NCBI RefSeq assembly: GCF_038396615.1
Contig: NZ_CP121689.1
Span: 124,001-188,000 of the forward strand
Source: Thermatribacter velox
GTDB taxonomy: Bacteria > Atribacterota > Atribacteria > Atribacterales > Thermatribacteraceae
DNA: 64,000 nt
Direction: 5' to 3'
The notes below the pieces were generated by a model. It was not told the DNA's origin. It searched no databases and saw only the letters and a program-made list of their open reading frames with translations. The translations under genes were made by a program, and so were the position numbers. Each line of letters opens with the position of its first letter. Position 1 is the stretch's first letter. Positions 1 through 8,847 of the stretch are shown in pieces.

Positions 1-30
1 CAACCAACCCTGCTTGACTTTCTTCGTTGA
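1..30 (+). CDS. C-terminal end of an upstream gene, probably flgL (partial)
   Basis: Frame 1 reads QPTLLDFLR followed by TGA at 28-30. Hook-associated flagellin-like proteins (FlgL) commonly end in a QPxLLDFLR-type tail, and flgL commonly lies directly upstream of fliW-csrA. The TGA overlaps the fliW ribosome binding site, as in a tight operon. Only nine residues are visible, so the call rests on the tail motif plus context. Confidence 0.5.
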   Translation, partial: QPTLLDFLR

Positions 31-43
31 GGAGCGAATGAAA

Positions 44-478
44 ATGCAAATTAAGACTGCCTATTTTGGTGAACTGGAAGTTGGAGAAGATAAAATTCTC
101 TTTTTCCCCTGGGGTCTTCCCGGTTTTGAACATTTGCGACGCTTTATTTTGCTTGAAGAGAAGGGATTTTTTTGGTTACAAAGCGTGGAAGAAGAAAACA
201 TAGTTTTTGCACTCTGTGATCCCTTTCTCTACTTTCCTGACTACGAGATAGAACTTTCCAGTACCGAATGTCAGGCTTTGGGTATCACTTCACATCGTGA
301 GGTCATCGTCCTGGCCATAATGAATATTCTTTCTGCTCAAGAAATAGGGGTTAACCTTCTGGCACCGATTGTGATAAACTGTGGGTTGAAGATTGGTAAA
401 CAGGTAGTTCTTGAGGGAAGCCCTTATGGCCTGCGCCATATTTTGAGGCTGGAGGGTGCAAACGCAACGTCTCAATAA
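44..478 (+). CDS. fliW: FliW, flagellar assembly factor and CsrA antagonist
   Basis: FliW binds CsrA and relieves CsrA repression of flagellin translation; free flagellin in turn titrates FliW. The 144-residue product has the usual family length and recognisable blocks (FPWGLPGFE near the N terminus, LLAPIVIN in the second half). ATG at 44 is preferred because GAGGAG (29-34) lies 9 nt upstream; ATG at 38 would leave only 3 nt. It is followed 15 nt later by csrA, its partner, so the whole switch is encoded together. Cytoplasmic. Confidence 0.93.
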   Translation: MQIKTAYFGELEVGEDKILFFPWGLPGFEHLRRFILLEEKGFFWLQSVEEENIVFALCDPFLYFPDYEIELSSTECQALGITSHREVIVLAIMNILSAQEIGVNLLAPIVINCGLKIGKQVVLEGSPYGLRHILRLEGANATSQ

Positions 479-493
479 ATTCAAGGTGCCCGA

Positions 494-745
494 ATGTTAG
501 TAATCAGCCGGAAGGTTGACCAAAGTATACGTATTGGGGATAACATCGAGATAAAGATTATTGGCATTGAAAAAGGAAAGGTTAAAATAGGTATTACCGC
601 TCCTTCAGATATTCCCATTTATCGCGAAGAGCTCTATCAATCGCTGGTTGAAGGTAACAGGAGCTCGGTTTTTGCCTCTCCTGATAGGGTGCAGAATTTC
701 AAGAAAATCTTCGCTGAAAGCAAGCCGAATTTACCGCGGAAATAA
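494..745 (+). CDS. csrA: CsrA, carbon storage/flagellin translational regulator
   Basis: An 83-residue RNA-binding protein starting MLVISRKVDQSIRIGDNIEI, the canonical CsrA beginning, with the KVKIGITAP strand used in GGA recognition. CsrA dimers bind GGA motifs in mRNA leaders and block translation. Residues after about 60 form a short charged tail, slightly longer than in the E. coli protein and typical of FliW-containing lineages. It follows fliW closely and probably belongs to the same operon. Confidence 0.95.
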   Translation: MLVISRKVDQSIRIGDNIEIKIIGIEKGKVKIGITAPSDIPIYREELYQSLVEGNRSSVFASPDRVQNFKKIFAESKPNLPRK

Positions 746-800
746 TTGCGTTCTGAAAAGGTTTTAAGAGAAAAACCAGTTGATGCGGGAGGTATGTTCC

Positions 801-1577
801 ATGAAAAGAAGGAGTCATCTGACCACATTTACTCTTCTTGCTTTGTACTTTGCTGTTTTTGCAATATCTATCCCAGCCGCTTTTGGTGCTGCCAGAGAAG
901 CTGCTCCTTTTACGTTAAAGACACTTTCTGGTGAGGAAGTCAGCCTTTCTCAATTAAAGGGTTCTCCAGTGGTTTTGGTTTTCTTCTCCACCAATTGTCA
1001 TTTTTGCAGGCAAGAGATGCCCATTTTGCAAAAGCTCTATGAAGAATATGTCCTGAAAGCCGACTTAAAGGTATTTGGCATTGCAGCGCGAGAAAATCCA
1101 GAACGACTCAAGAGCTTTACCTCCAGCCTGGGTGTCAATTTTCCGATCCTTCTTGATGAAACGGGTCGGATTTTTATGGAATATATGGTGATGGGCGTTC
1201 CCACCACCTTTTTTGTGAATCCCAAAGGCGAAGTTGCTGATTTGGTTATTGGGGCAACCAGTGAAAAAGTTTTGAGAGATAAGCTGAATAGTATACTCTG
1301 GTATCGAGGATTGAGAGAGGCCGAAATTCAGAACTTGTTTAAATTGAACCAGCAAGTTACGGTTTTAGATGCTCGCAGGAGTCCGTCCAACCCCTTTTCA
1401 GGAGAGCAAGGAGTTGTGTATATTGCTTTTGGCGATTCTCAGATAGAATTTTCGAAATTCGATAAATCAAAGCTGTATCTCGTTCTGGCTGATGATAATC
1501 AGCAAAGCTTGAAGTTGTGTAAAGAAATGGCTCTTCAAGGTTTCAAGCGGGTTTACTTTATGCTACATGCGAATTAG
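801..1577 (+). CDS. Exported TlpA-like thioredoxin with a C-terminal rhodanese-like domain lacking its cysteine
   Basis: ATG at 801 follows GGGAGGT (787-793), giving 258 residues. A signal peptide occupies residues 1-30. The AhpC/TSA-TlpA domain follows, with the redox motif C66-H-F-C69 and the cis-proline motif MGVPTTFF. Residues from about 170 match a rhodanese fold (VTVLDARRS, then QGFKRVYFM), but the loop that should hold the catalytic cysteine reads LVLADDN. The protein is probably a periplasmic thiol-disulfide reductase with a non-catalytic rhodanese module. The stop overlaps the start of lptC by 11 nt, so it is cotranscribed with the Lpt genes, an unusual partner. Confidence 0.8.
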   Translation: MKRRSHLTTFTLLALYFAVFAISIPAAFGAAREAAPFTLKTLSGEEVSLSQLKGSPVVLVFFSTNCHFCRQEMPILQKLYEEYVLKADLKVFGIAARENPERLKSFTSSLGVNFPILLDETGRIFMEYMVMGVPTTFFVNPKGEVADLVIGATSEKVLRDKLNSILWYRGLREAEIQNLFKLNQQVTVLDARRSPSNPFSGEQGVVYIAFGDSQIEFSKFDKSKLYLVLADDNQQSLKLCKEMALQGFKRVYFMLHAN

Positions 1578-2130
1578 GTTAATCGTTGATACCTGTTTTT
1601 GGGGGCTTTCCTCGACAGCACTCCTGGTTTTTTGTGTTTTTTTCTGGTGGGTTATTCCCATCGAAGAGCCACCAGAAGAAAACACTGTCTCTTTACTACA
1701 AGCTACCCAGCCATTGATAGAGTTTCGAGAAACTGAGATTGTTCACCTGGGTGAAACAGGCAAGGAGTGGAGTCTGAAAGCAAAATTAATCAGCCAGAAA
1801 GACATGGAGGTCGAATTGGAAGAGATAGCCGGTTATTTTTTTATCGACGAAAAACCGTTTTACAGTATTGCAGCCTCCCGAGGCAAGGTGTCTCTGCAAA
1901 GCGGCGATGCTCTGTTCCGGGAGGTAGTTATGCAGGAAGTTGGCGGTGAAAGGTTGCTTCGTGGCAAGCTCCTGCAGTGGATTGCTCGGGAAAAGAAGTG
2001 TATACTGGAAGAAGCGAATTTCAAAGATCAAAATCTAACCTTGCGCGGTGACAAGATGATTTATGAGCTCAAAGGGAACAAACTCCAGATTAGTGGGGAT
2101 GTGGTGGTGAATGTTGAGCTGGTCAGGTAA
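1567..2130 (+). CDS. lptC: LptC-like lipopolysaccharide export protein
   Basis: A 187-residue protein with one N-terminal membrane helix (about residues 8-30) and a periplasmic beta-rich domain characteristic of the LptC/OstA superfamily (GKEWSLKAKLISQ, LRGDKMIYELKGNKLQISGDVVV). LptC couples the inner-membrane LptBFG ABC complex to the LptA bridge. It overlaps the upstream thioredoxin gene by 11 nt and lptA by 20 nt, which indicates translational coupling. Sequence similarity in this family is low, so the call leans on fold pattern and order. Confidence 0.75.
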   Translation: MRIRLIVDTCFWGLSSTALLVFCVFFWWVIPIEEPPEENTVSLLQATQPLIEFRETEIVHLGETGKEWSLKAKLISQKDMEVELEEIAGYFFIDEKPFYSIAASRGKVSLQSGDALFREVVMQEVGGERLLRGKLLQWIAREKKCILEEANFKDQNLTLRGDKMIYELKGNKLQISGDVVVNVELVR

Positions 2131-2824
2131 GTTGCTTTGGAGTGTTACCTTTTGCCTTGGTTTGGTGTTACTCGCTGGTTATTTCTTTCCTGTTCTGGCC
2201 CAGGAAGGCTTTTCGGAGATTACCATACGCACTTCTTCGGTGGAATATGATGAAAATACCGGAAAAATTGTAGCTCCTGGTGTGTCCACCATAGAGTGGG
2301 GAGAGGTGGTTATACATTGTCCTGCGCTGGAAATTGATACTGAAAAGCGGGAACTGAAAAGCAGTGGCGAGATAAATATTACTTGGGGAGATTACGAGAT
2401 AAACGCTTCGGAGCTTTTTTACCAGGGAGATACAAACCGGCTTTGGCTTGAAAAAGTTGAGGGTAGTGGAAAAGAAGTTGTTTTTGCAGCACCTCAAGTT
2501 CAGGTTGATTTTGAGGTTCGCCAGCTCCTTGCTGAGGGTGAGGTAAGTTTCAAGCTGGAACCCTTTGAACTGGGGTGTACAAAGCTGATTTATTACTTTC
2601 AGGACAAAACCTGGATGGCTTTTGAAGTGCATCTTTCTGGAGAAGGATGGGAAGGCCAGGCACAAAAGGCTGTTTTTAAGGAAGGTTCTCCTTTCATAAG
2701 CATTCTGGGTGGAGCAAAAATTGTTAAGGGTAACCACTCCATGGTTGGTGATGAAATACTTATTTATCCTGAAACTCGCAGGATCCAGGTTAAGGGAGAA
2801 GTGTCCATTAACATTCAGCCATGA
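2111..2824 (+). CDS. lptA: LptA/OstA-like periplasmic lipopolysaccharide transport protein
   Basis: A 237-residue protein with a signal peptide (cleavage near VLAQE, about residue 31) followed by repeated short beta-strand units of the OstA type (KIVAPGVSTIEWGEV, KSSGEINITWGDYEINA, RRIQVKGEVSINI). LptA forms the periplasmic bridge that carries lipopolysaccharide to the outer membrane. Its stop overlaps the start of lptB (ATGA). Its presence indicates a diderm envelope. Confidence 0.75.
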   Translation: MLSWSGKLLWSVTFCLGLVLLAGYFFPVLAQEGFSEITIRTSSVEYDENTGKIVAPGVSTIEWGEVVIHCPALEIDTEKRELKSSGEINITWGDYEINASELFYQGDTNRLWLEKVEGSGKEVVFAAPQVQVDFEVRQLLAEGEVSFKLEPFELGCTKLIYYFQDKTWMAFEVHLSGEGWEGQAQKAVFKEGSPFISILGGAKIVKGNHSMVGDEILIYPETRRIQVKGEVSINIQP

Positions 2825-3573
2825 TGGGGACTGAGACTTTGCGGAGAGATTGGAAGATACTGCGCGGTGAGGAGCTGGTTAAAGAATATAACCGGAAAAA
2901 AGTGGTTAACGGTGTCAGCATTGAGGTGAAAAGGGGTGAAGTAGTGGGTCTTTTAGGTCCCAATGGCGCCGGCAAAACCACTACGTTTTACATGATTGTA
3001 GGACTTATCCACCCCACAGAGGGAAGGGTTTTTCTGGATGAACGTGCCCTGAACGGTATACCAATGTATGTTCGGGCCAGGATGGGCATTGGATACCTGC
3101 CGCAGGAACCCTCTGTTTTCAGAAAGTTGAAGGTTAAAGAGAACCTGGACCTGGTGCTTGAAATGCAGGGCTTGTCACGTCATGAAGTTCGCAAAAGAAG
3201 GGATGCTCTACTGGAGGAATTTGGCATTGCCCATCTTGCACTCTCTTCAGCCAACCTCCTTTCGGGCGGAGAGCGGAGGAGATTGGAAATTGCCAGAGCT
3301 TTGGCCACGGAGCCTTCTTTTATTCTTCTTGACGAGCCGTTTACTGGTATTGACCCTATTGCGGTTGAAGAAATTCAACACATCATACGTTATCTGGCCC
3401 AGAAGGGGATTGGAGTCCTTATTACTGACCACGCAGTGCGGGAAACCCTGGCCATAACTGACCGTGCATACATCATGTTCGAAGGTAAAATTCTGGTTGC
3501 TGGTTCCCCTGAGGAAATACTCCAATCTGACCTGAGCCGAAAGTACTATCTGGGAGAACGGTTTAACCTTTAA
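2821..3573 (+). CDS. lptB: LptB, ATPase of the lipopolysaccharide exporter
   Basis: A 250-residue ABC ATPase with Walker A GPNGAGKTT (residues 46-54), Q-loop YLPQEPSVF, signature LLSGGERRRLEIARAL, Walker B FILLDEPFTGIDP and the H-loop TDHAVRET typical of LptB. It powers extraction of lipopolysaccharide through LptF/G. An extra 15 or so residues precede the core; an internal start is possible. It overlaps lptA by 4 nt and is followed 3 nt later by the permease gene. Confidence 0.93.
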   Translation: MMGTETLRRDWKILRGEELVKEYNRKKVVNGVSIEVKRGEVVGLLGPNGAGKTTTFYMIVGLIHPTEGRVFLDERALNGIPMYVRARMGIGYLPQEPSVFRKLKVKENLDLVLEMQGLSRHEVRKRRDALLEEFGIAHLALSSANLLSGGERRRLEIARALATEPSFILLDEPFTGIDPIAVEEIQHIIRYLAQKGIGVLITDHAVRETLAITDRAYIMFEGKILVAGSPEEILQSDLSRKYYLGERFNL

Positions 3574-3576
3574 AAC

Positions 3577-4662
3577 ATGAAAACCCTGGATCGTTATATA
3601 CTCAAGCAGCTGGTCGTTAACTTTATTTTTGGAATTGGCCTTTTCCTCTCTATTTTGACAGCGTCGGACCTTATTTATCGTCTTACCAGCTTGTGGTTAA
3701 AAAGCGGTCTTTCCTTGGTTCGGGTAGTTCAGATTTTCCTCTGGAACATTCCCTCTTTCTTGGTGTACATCATACCTATGGCTGTGCTTCTGGGTTCCAT
3801 TTTAACCACCAGCCGTCTCTCTTCAGATAGCGAGGTTGTTGCACTCAGGGCTGCGGGGGTGAGTTATTTCAGGTTTACTATCCCTTTTCTGATTTTTTCA
3901 ATTTGGGCCTGTTCAGCTACGATCCTAATTCAGGAAACTTTTGTTCCCATGTCTGCGGAAAAACTGATGCAGCTTACTGAAGGTACTTCGCTCACCGGTT
4001 TACTTTTCCAAGAAAACACCTTTTTTCGAGAAGAAGTCGGAGAAGGGGTGGAACGCATTTTTTATGTGCGTCAAGTAAATTCCCGTGAAGGAGTGCTCAG
4101 CGGCGTTACAGTGCAGGAGTATGGCAAAGAAGGTATCCTGCGCATTATCAGCGCTCAGGAAGCTACCAACCAGCAGGGTAAATGGATTTTTCGCAAAGGT
4201 ATTCTTTATGAAATGGGTCCTGGGGGTGAGGTAAAAAGAATTGTCCGTTTTGAAAGGGAGGAAATCGGTGCTCAGCAGAGCTTGCAGGAGATGCTTCAGC
4301 AGCAGAAAAACCCCCGGGAGATGAGCTTGGCTCAACTCAAAGGTTATATCGAGAGGGAAAGTGCGCACAATAAAGATACGACCCGGCTGGAGCTTATCCT
4401 GTGGCAGAAGACGGCTATTCCCTTTGCAAGTATTGTTTTCGTTTTGCTGGGGGTTTCTCTGGGGGTAATTTCGCCGCGCTCAGGTAAAGGTGTGGGTATT
4501 GGAGTGAGCATTCTGGTGGTATTTGGGTATTACGTTCTTTTCTCAGTAACCGGCGTCCTTGCTGAAGGTGGTGTTCTTGACCCCTTTACAGGTGCCTGGT
4601 TCAGCAACCTGGTGGGAGGAGCGGTTGGATTTGTACTCATTTTTTTGAGAGAAAGGAGTTAA
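3577..4662 (+). CDS. LptF/LptG family lipopolysaccharide export permease (YjgP/YjgQ)
   Basis: A 361-residue membrane protein with the family N terminus (MKTLDRYILKQLVVNFIFG), the conserved DSEVVALRAAGVS loop after the second helix, a periplasmic beta-jellyroll in the middle and three C-terminal helices (TAIPFASIVFVLLGVSLG). Only one permease is encoded here, whereas LptB2FG needs two or a homodimer, so the partner must lie elsewhere or this one self-associates. LptF versus LptG was not resolved. Confidence 0.9.
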   Translation: MKTLDRYILKQLVVNFIFGIGLFLSILTASDLIYRLTSLWLKSGLSLVRVVQIFLWNIPSFLVYIIPMAVLLGSILTTSRLSSDSEVVALRAAGVSYFRFTIPFLIFSIWACSATILIQETFVPMSAEKLMQLTEGTSLTGLLFQENTFFREEVGEGVERIFYVRQVNSREGVLSGVTVQEYGKEGILRIISAQEATNQQGKWIFRKGILYEMGPGGEVKRIVRFEREEIGAQQSLQEMLQQQKNPREMSLAQLKGYIERESAHNKDTTRLELILWQKTAIPFASIVFVLLGVSLGVISPRSGKGVGIGVSILVVFGYYVLFSVTGVLAEGGVLDPFTGAWFSNLVGGAVGFVLIFLRERS

Positions 4663-4667
4663 TCTCT

Positions 4668-5852
4668 GTGAGGGCCTCTTTTTCCAGTTTTCTTTTAATT
4701 CTTTCCATAATTTTACTCAGCGGTGTTATCGCTTACGTGGGTGATTTTTTGGGGCGTCGCATCGGGAGGAAAAAGCTTTCCCTTTTTAAGCTAAGGCCTC
4801 GCTACACGGCTTTCTTGGTAAGCATTATTACTGGCATATTGATTGCCACAGTTACCCTTCTGGTTTTGAGTGCGGCTTCAGAAGATGTGCGGACAGCTCT
4901 GTTTGGTATGCAGGAGTTGCGAGAGCAACTGAATTCACTGAATCAGGAAGTAATTGCCCGCAGTCTGGAGCTTGAAAATACCAAAAAGCGACTCGAAGAT
5001 TACCAGTCAAGAGTTCAAGAGCTGGAAACCAAGGAACGAGAGCTACAAAATTCCAAGGCCGCTCTGGAAGAACAGACCCGATTGCTTGGAGAAACAGTAG
5101 CTCAGCTTGAGAAGCAGAGAGACGAACTGCAGCAGGAGTTGACATCGCTTCGAGCAGAACTGGCTCGACTCCGCTCCGGCATAGTGGCTATCCGTCAGGG
5201 AAGAATTGTCTTTCAGGATGATGAGGAAATCCTGCGAGCCATACTGCCAGGTGGGATGAGTGAAGATAAGGCCCAGGAAGCGTTGCTTGCGGTAATCCGC
5301 AAGGGTGACCAGCTTGCCCTCCAGAAAGGCGCCGGTCGTCACTCGGAAACCGGACAGGCTGTTTTTGTTCCGGAGGAGGATTTCCGCCAGGCCATCGATA
5401 GAATTCACAATGCTTCCAATGATGTGGTAGTCAGACTGGTTGCTGCTATAAACAGCCTGCAGGGAGAGCCGGTGATTGCTCGCATGTATGTGGATGAAAA
5501 TCGCAAAATTTTCTCGCAAGGGGAGATTGTTTATCAAAAAGCATTGACAATAGATGAGGAAACTAACATTGATGCCCTTCTGGGTGAAGTGCTGCGAGAA
5601 CTGAACGCAGTTGGTCTTAAACAAGGCATCCTTCCCCAGGAAGGAAAAGTGGGAATTATCTCGGCCAGCAACCTGACCGAGGTTTTTCAAGAGCTGGAAA
5701 GCATTCGGGGGAAAATAGTGCTGCGTGCCGTAGCTGAGGAAGATATTTTTACTGCCGGACCCTTGCGAGTGCGCCTTGAGGTGCTAAAAGAGCAAACCCC
5801 AGAGGGGCAAGCTACCCAGAGCGAGCAGGGTGGTCAGAACGATACCGCTTGA
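4668..5852 (+). CDS. DUF3084 membrane-anchored coiled-coil protein
   Basis: A 394-residue protein from GTG at 4668 after AAAGGAG. Two N-terminal helices flank the DUF3084 signature (GVIAYVGDFLGRRIGRKKLSLFKLRPRYTA). A long coiled coil spans about residues 80-170, followed by a globular C-terminal domain. The function is unknown; the family occurs next to envelope genes in diderm thermophiles and cyanobacteria. It sits 5 nt after the Lpt permease. The last 69 bp overlap the 3' end of the convergent AEC transporter gene. Confidence 0.85.
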   Translation: MRASFSSFLLILSIILLSGVIAYVGDFLGRRIGRKKLSLFKLRPRYTAFLVSIITGILIATVTLLVLSAASEDVRTALFGMQELREQLNSLNQEVIARSLELENTKKRLEDYQSRVQELETKERELQNSKAALEEQTRLLGETVAQLEKQRDELQQELTSLRAELARLRSGIVAIRQGRIVFQDDEEILRAILPGGMSEDKAQEALLAVIRKGDQLALQKGAGRHSETGQAVFVPEEDFRQAIDRIHNASNDVVVRLVAAINSLQGEPVIARMYVDENRKIFSQGEIVYQKALTIDEETNIDALLGEVLRELNAVGLKQGILPQEGKVGIISASNLTEVFQELESIRGKIVLRAVAEEDIFTAGPLRVRLEVLKEQTPEGQATQSEQGGQNDTA

Positions 5853-6683
5853 CACAAACTGAGCGTCAAGTTGATACAGGGAGGCTATGACGTAGGAGGT
5901 CATAAGAGTGGGCATGGCGCTCTCCATGACCAGGGCTCCCCGCTCCAGAGGTGAGAAGGAGAAAAACTGAGACACCCCAAGCATGGCCAGAGGTAAGAAG
6001 AAAAGCTTAATCAGGGCTGCTCCAAAGAGCGGTTTCAGGTGGCCACGAAGGTTTTGGAGAGAAAGCGAAATGCCTATAGCCACCATGGTTAGGGGTACGG
6101 TGACTTCAGCTAAGCGGTTGATAGTTTCTTCAAGTAATCGTGGTAGACTACCAAGTTCCCTGGTGGTCAGGGCGAGCAGAAAAGCTATAAAGGGCGGAAA
6201 TTTCAGAATTTGAAAAAGCTGTTTCCATGAAAATCTGTTTTCGGTGACACTGACACAGAAAAAAATCCCTACGGTGAATACCGATAGAAAATTAGCCATC
6301 TGGTCAAAAAAGATGGCCGGAGGTAAGGCCCCCTCTCCAAGCAGAGCCATAACAAAAGGGTAACCCAGGAAAGAGGTATTTCCGAAAGCAGCAACCATGG
6401 CAAAGGAGACAGCACCTCTTGAGCCCAGTTTAAAGAACCTACGAGCAGTATAAAAGCTGATTATGAAAAAGGCGCTTACCATGGCCCAGCCAAGAGGTGG
6501 GATTTTCCACAGTGAGGCTTGGGGAGAGGCATGAAAAAGAGAACGGTAAACTAAGCAGGGAAAGCTAATATATAACACAAAGCGGTTGAAAAGGAAAGCC
6601 GCTTCGGTATCAAAGGCCCGCAACGTGCGTAGCAGAAAACCGATGCCAATGAGAATAAAGATACCTGCCAGGACCTGATACAT
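5784..6683 (-). CDS. AEC family (auxin efflux carrier-like) transporter
   Basis: A 299-residue, highly hydrophobic protein with about ten predicted helices in the AEC/BASS-like arrangement. Recognisable blocks are AAFGNTSFLGYPFV, PLTMVAIGISLSLQ and ESAMPTLMTSYVIA. Bacterial members export or import small carboxylates such as malate or malonate; the substrate is not predictable here. It is the last gene of a four-gene minus-strand operon, 2 nt after the FAH-family gene, so it may carry a substrate or product of those enzymes. Confidence 0.85.
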   Translation of the reverse strand: MYQVLAGIFILIGIGFLLRTLRAFDTEAAFLFNRFVLYISFPCLVYRSLFHASPQASLWKIPPLGWAMVSAFFIISFYTARRFFKLGSRGAVSFAMVAAFGNTSFLGYPFVMALLGEGALPPAIFFDQMANFLSVFTVGIFFCVSVTENRFSWKQLFQILKFPPFIAFLLALTTRELGSLPRLLEETINRLAEVTVPLTMVAIGISLSLQNLRGHLKPLFGAALIKLFFLPLAMLGVSQFFSFSPLERGALVMESAMPTLMTSYVIASLYQLDAQFVSSGIVLTTLLALGSLPLWGLLF

Positions 6684-6685
6684 GA

Positions 6686-7453
6686 TTAGCCGGCTTTTAC
6701 AGGGTTGGATAGAGTACCTATGCCTTCAACGTAAACTTCTACCAGGTCACCGTCCTTCATGGGTCCCACCCCTTGGGGAGTTCCGGTAGCAATGACATCT
6801 CCTGGGAGAAGCGTCATTATTTCGGATATGAAAGCAACCAGCTCAAAGACCGAAAAAAGCAGGTTGGAAGTCGAAGAGGACTGTTTTAATTCCCCGTTGA
6901 GGCGACACTCGATGTGAAGTGCGGAAGGGTCAAGGTTGGTGTTTATCCAGGGGCCGAGTGGAGCGAAAGTGTCAAAGCTTTTAGCACGAGTCCACTGCCC
7001 ATCCTTTTTCTGTAGGTCTCGGGCTGTAACATCATTAAAGCAAGTATAACCAAGGATAAAGGAAGGAGCTTCCTGGGGTGTCACCGACCGACATTTTTTC
7101 CCTATGACTACACCCAGTTCTGCTTCGTAGTCAACTCGCTGCGAAGAAGGAGGCAACACGATGTGCTCTCCGGGACCAATCACTGCTGTTTGCGGTTTTA
7201 TAAAGATAATGGGATTTGGTGGCGGGGTGTTACCCATTTCAGCGATGTGGTCTGCATAGTTCAGGCCCACCGCCACAATTTTGCTCGGCTTGACGGGAGC
7301 CAGAAGTTTTACCTCGTCTAAGGTGAGTGGTGGTCGGTCTTTCTGTTCTTCTGGATGAAAAGGGGAGACAATGGGGACAACGGTTTCTTTTCCTTCAAGA
7401 CGTCCCCATTGGGGGGTTTTCCATTTTGGGTGCATGAAACGAAGAATATACAC
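6686..7453 (-). CDS. Fumarylacetoacetate hydrolase (FAH) family protein
   Basis: A 255-residue member of the family that includes 2-hydroxyhepta-2,4-diene-1,7-dioate isomerase and acylpyruvases. The core starts at [17 protein letters not shown] and carries the metal-binding motif [11 protein letters not shown], then [10 protein letters not shown] and [19 protein letters not shown] at 7453 has AGGAGAGG 7 nt upstream and is preferred, so the first 59 bp overlap the radical SAM gene. Likely a divalent-metal-dependent C-C hydrolase, decarboxylase or isomerase on a beta-keto acid; exact substrate unknown. Confidence 0.88.
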   Translation of the reverse strand: MYILRFMHPKWKTPQWGRLEGKETVVPIVSPFHPEEQKDRPPLTLDEVKLLAPVKPSKIVAVGLNYADHIAEMGNTPPPNPIIFIKPQTAVIGPGEHIVLPPSSQRVDYEAELGVVIGKKCRSVTPQEAPSFILGYTCFNDVTARDLQKKDGQWTRAKSFDTFAPLGPWINTNLDPSALHIECRLNGELKQSSSTSNLLFSVFELVAFISEIMTLLPGDVIATGTPQGVGPMKDGDLVEVYVEGIGTLSNPVKAG

Positions 7454-8837
7454 GTTGCAACCTCTCCTTCCAGTAATGGGTTTCTTTCATTTTAGCCAGA
7501 GGAGGTATGCTGGTTACCATAATTTTTTTGAGCATGGAAAAAGCTTGGGGTAGATAACGCCATTCCCGATAAAACTCGAAGTAAGCTTTCCAGAGTAGTT
7601 TCTTTACCTCTTCGGTGTCCAGAAAATCACCTTTGAGGACCGGGTGTGCTCCATCAAAGAGCTTCCAGTTGAGTTTCACGATGCGTCCTTCCTTAAGAAA
7701 TTTTTCATAGATTTCGGTTCCTGGGAAAGGAGTGAGGACTGAAAATTGTACCAAATCCGGGGCGAGGTTTTTGGCGAACTCGACAGTGCGCAAAATGGTC
7801 TCCCGGGTATCTCTGATGCTTCCCAGGATAAAAGATGCCCAGCTTTTAACGTTGTATTTGCGGAGGATATTTATTGCTTTTCTGGCTACTTCTGCTGATA
7901 GTTTCTTTTTGTATTCATCAAGAATGCTTTTTTCAACACTTTCCACACCCAAGTACACCATACGCAGCCCGGCTCTGGCCATTTTTCTCACCAAAGATTC
8001 GTTCTGGACGATGGTATCCGCCCTTGAAAAGCACCACCACTTTAGCTTTAGGCGGTTCTGCTCTATTTTGGAACACAGCCTTTCCACACGTTCTGGGGAA
8101 AGCGTAAAATTGTCATCGACAAAAGCGATACCTCGGTATCCCAGGTCAAAATATATTTTTTCTATTTCTTGAAAAATGTTTTCTGGAGACCGACTACGCC
8201 ACTTCCTGCCTGAGAACTGGGAAGAAGCACAAAACGAACAGCTAAAAGGACATCCCCGGCTGGTCAAAACGTTTACTGCTGGTTCTCCTTCTACCTGGGT
8301 CATCCAGTATTTAGAAAGGGGTAAAAGCTCTCGGGCTGGTAAAGGCAAAGCGTCAAGATCTTCAGGGGGAGTTGTTTGGGGGGTACGAACGAGTTTCCCC
8401 TGGTGCAAAAAGGAGAGGCCGGGCACAGTGGTTAAATCGCTTTTTTTATCCAGAACTTCCAGGAATTGAGACATCGGAATTTCCCCTTCTCCCCGGATGA
8501 CCCAATCTACCCATCCTGAACGTAGCACTTCTTCGTCTAAGAAGGTGGCATGATATCCTCCCATGAGTACGGGTAACCCGAACCGCTCCTTGGCCTCTTT
8601 TGCCACTTTGAGTGCCTGATGTACTTTGTTGGTTTCTGAAGTGATGCCTACCAGGTCACAACGAGAAAAAGCCTGATGTAGCTTTGAACGGGGTTCCACT
8701 TGAAGGTCAACAATTTCCACCTGATGACCTTTTTCCCTGCAGACAGCAGCAAGGTAAGCAAGGCCCAGAGGAGGAAGTTTTAGGCCGATAAGATTATATA
8801 TTCCCGGGGATGGGGGATTTACCAGCAATATTTTCAA
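7395..8837 (-). CDS. B12-binding-domain radical SAM protein
   Basis: About 480 residues with an N-terminal cobalamin-binding fold ([24 protein letters not shown]) and a radical SAM barrel with the cluster motif [12 protein letters not shown]. The [17 protein letters not shown] and [11 protein letters not shown] blocks are typical of the class B methyltransferase/BchE-like group. Such enzymes methylate unactivated carbons or form rings; the substrate is unknown. TTG at 8837 is best placed behind GAGGTG; GTG at 8846 is the alternative. It follows the isocitrate dehydrogenase gene almost directly. Confidence 0.87.
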   Translation of the reverse strand: MKILLVNPPSPGIYNLIGLKLPPLGLAYLAAVCREKGHQVEIVDLQVEPRSKLHQAFSRCDLVGITSETNKVHQALKVAKEAKERFGLPVLMGGYHATFLDEEVLRSGWVDWVIRGEGEIPMSQFLEVLDKKSDLTTVPGLSFLHQGKLVRTPQTTPPEDLDALPLPARELLPLSKYWMTQVEGEPAVNVLTSRGCPFSCSFCASSQFSGRKWRSRSPENIFQEIEKIYFDLGYRGIAFVDDNFTLSPERVERLCSKIEQNRLKLKWWCFSRADTIVQNESLVRKMARAGLRMVYLGVESVEKSILDEYKKKLSAEVARKAINILRKYNVKSWASFILGSIRDTRETILRTVEFAKNLAPDLVQFSVLTPFPGTEIYEKFLKEGRIVKLNWKLFDGAHPVLKGDFLDTEEVKKLLWKAYFEFYREWRYLPQAFSMLKKIMVTSIPPLAKMKETHYWKERLQRVYSSFHAPKMENPPMGTS

Positions 8838-8847
8838 TTGCCTCACC

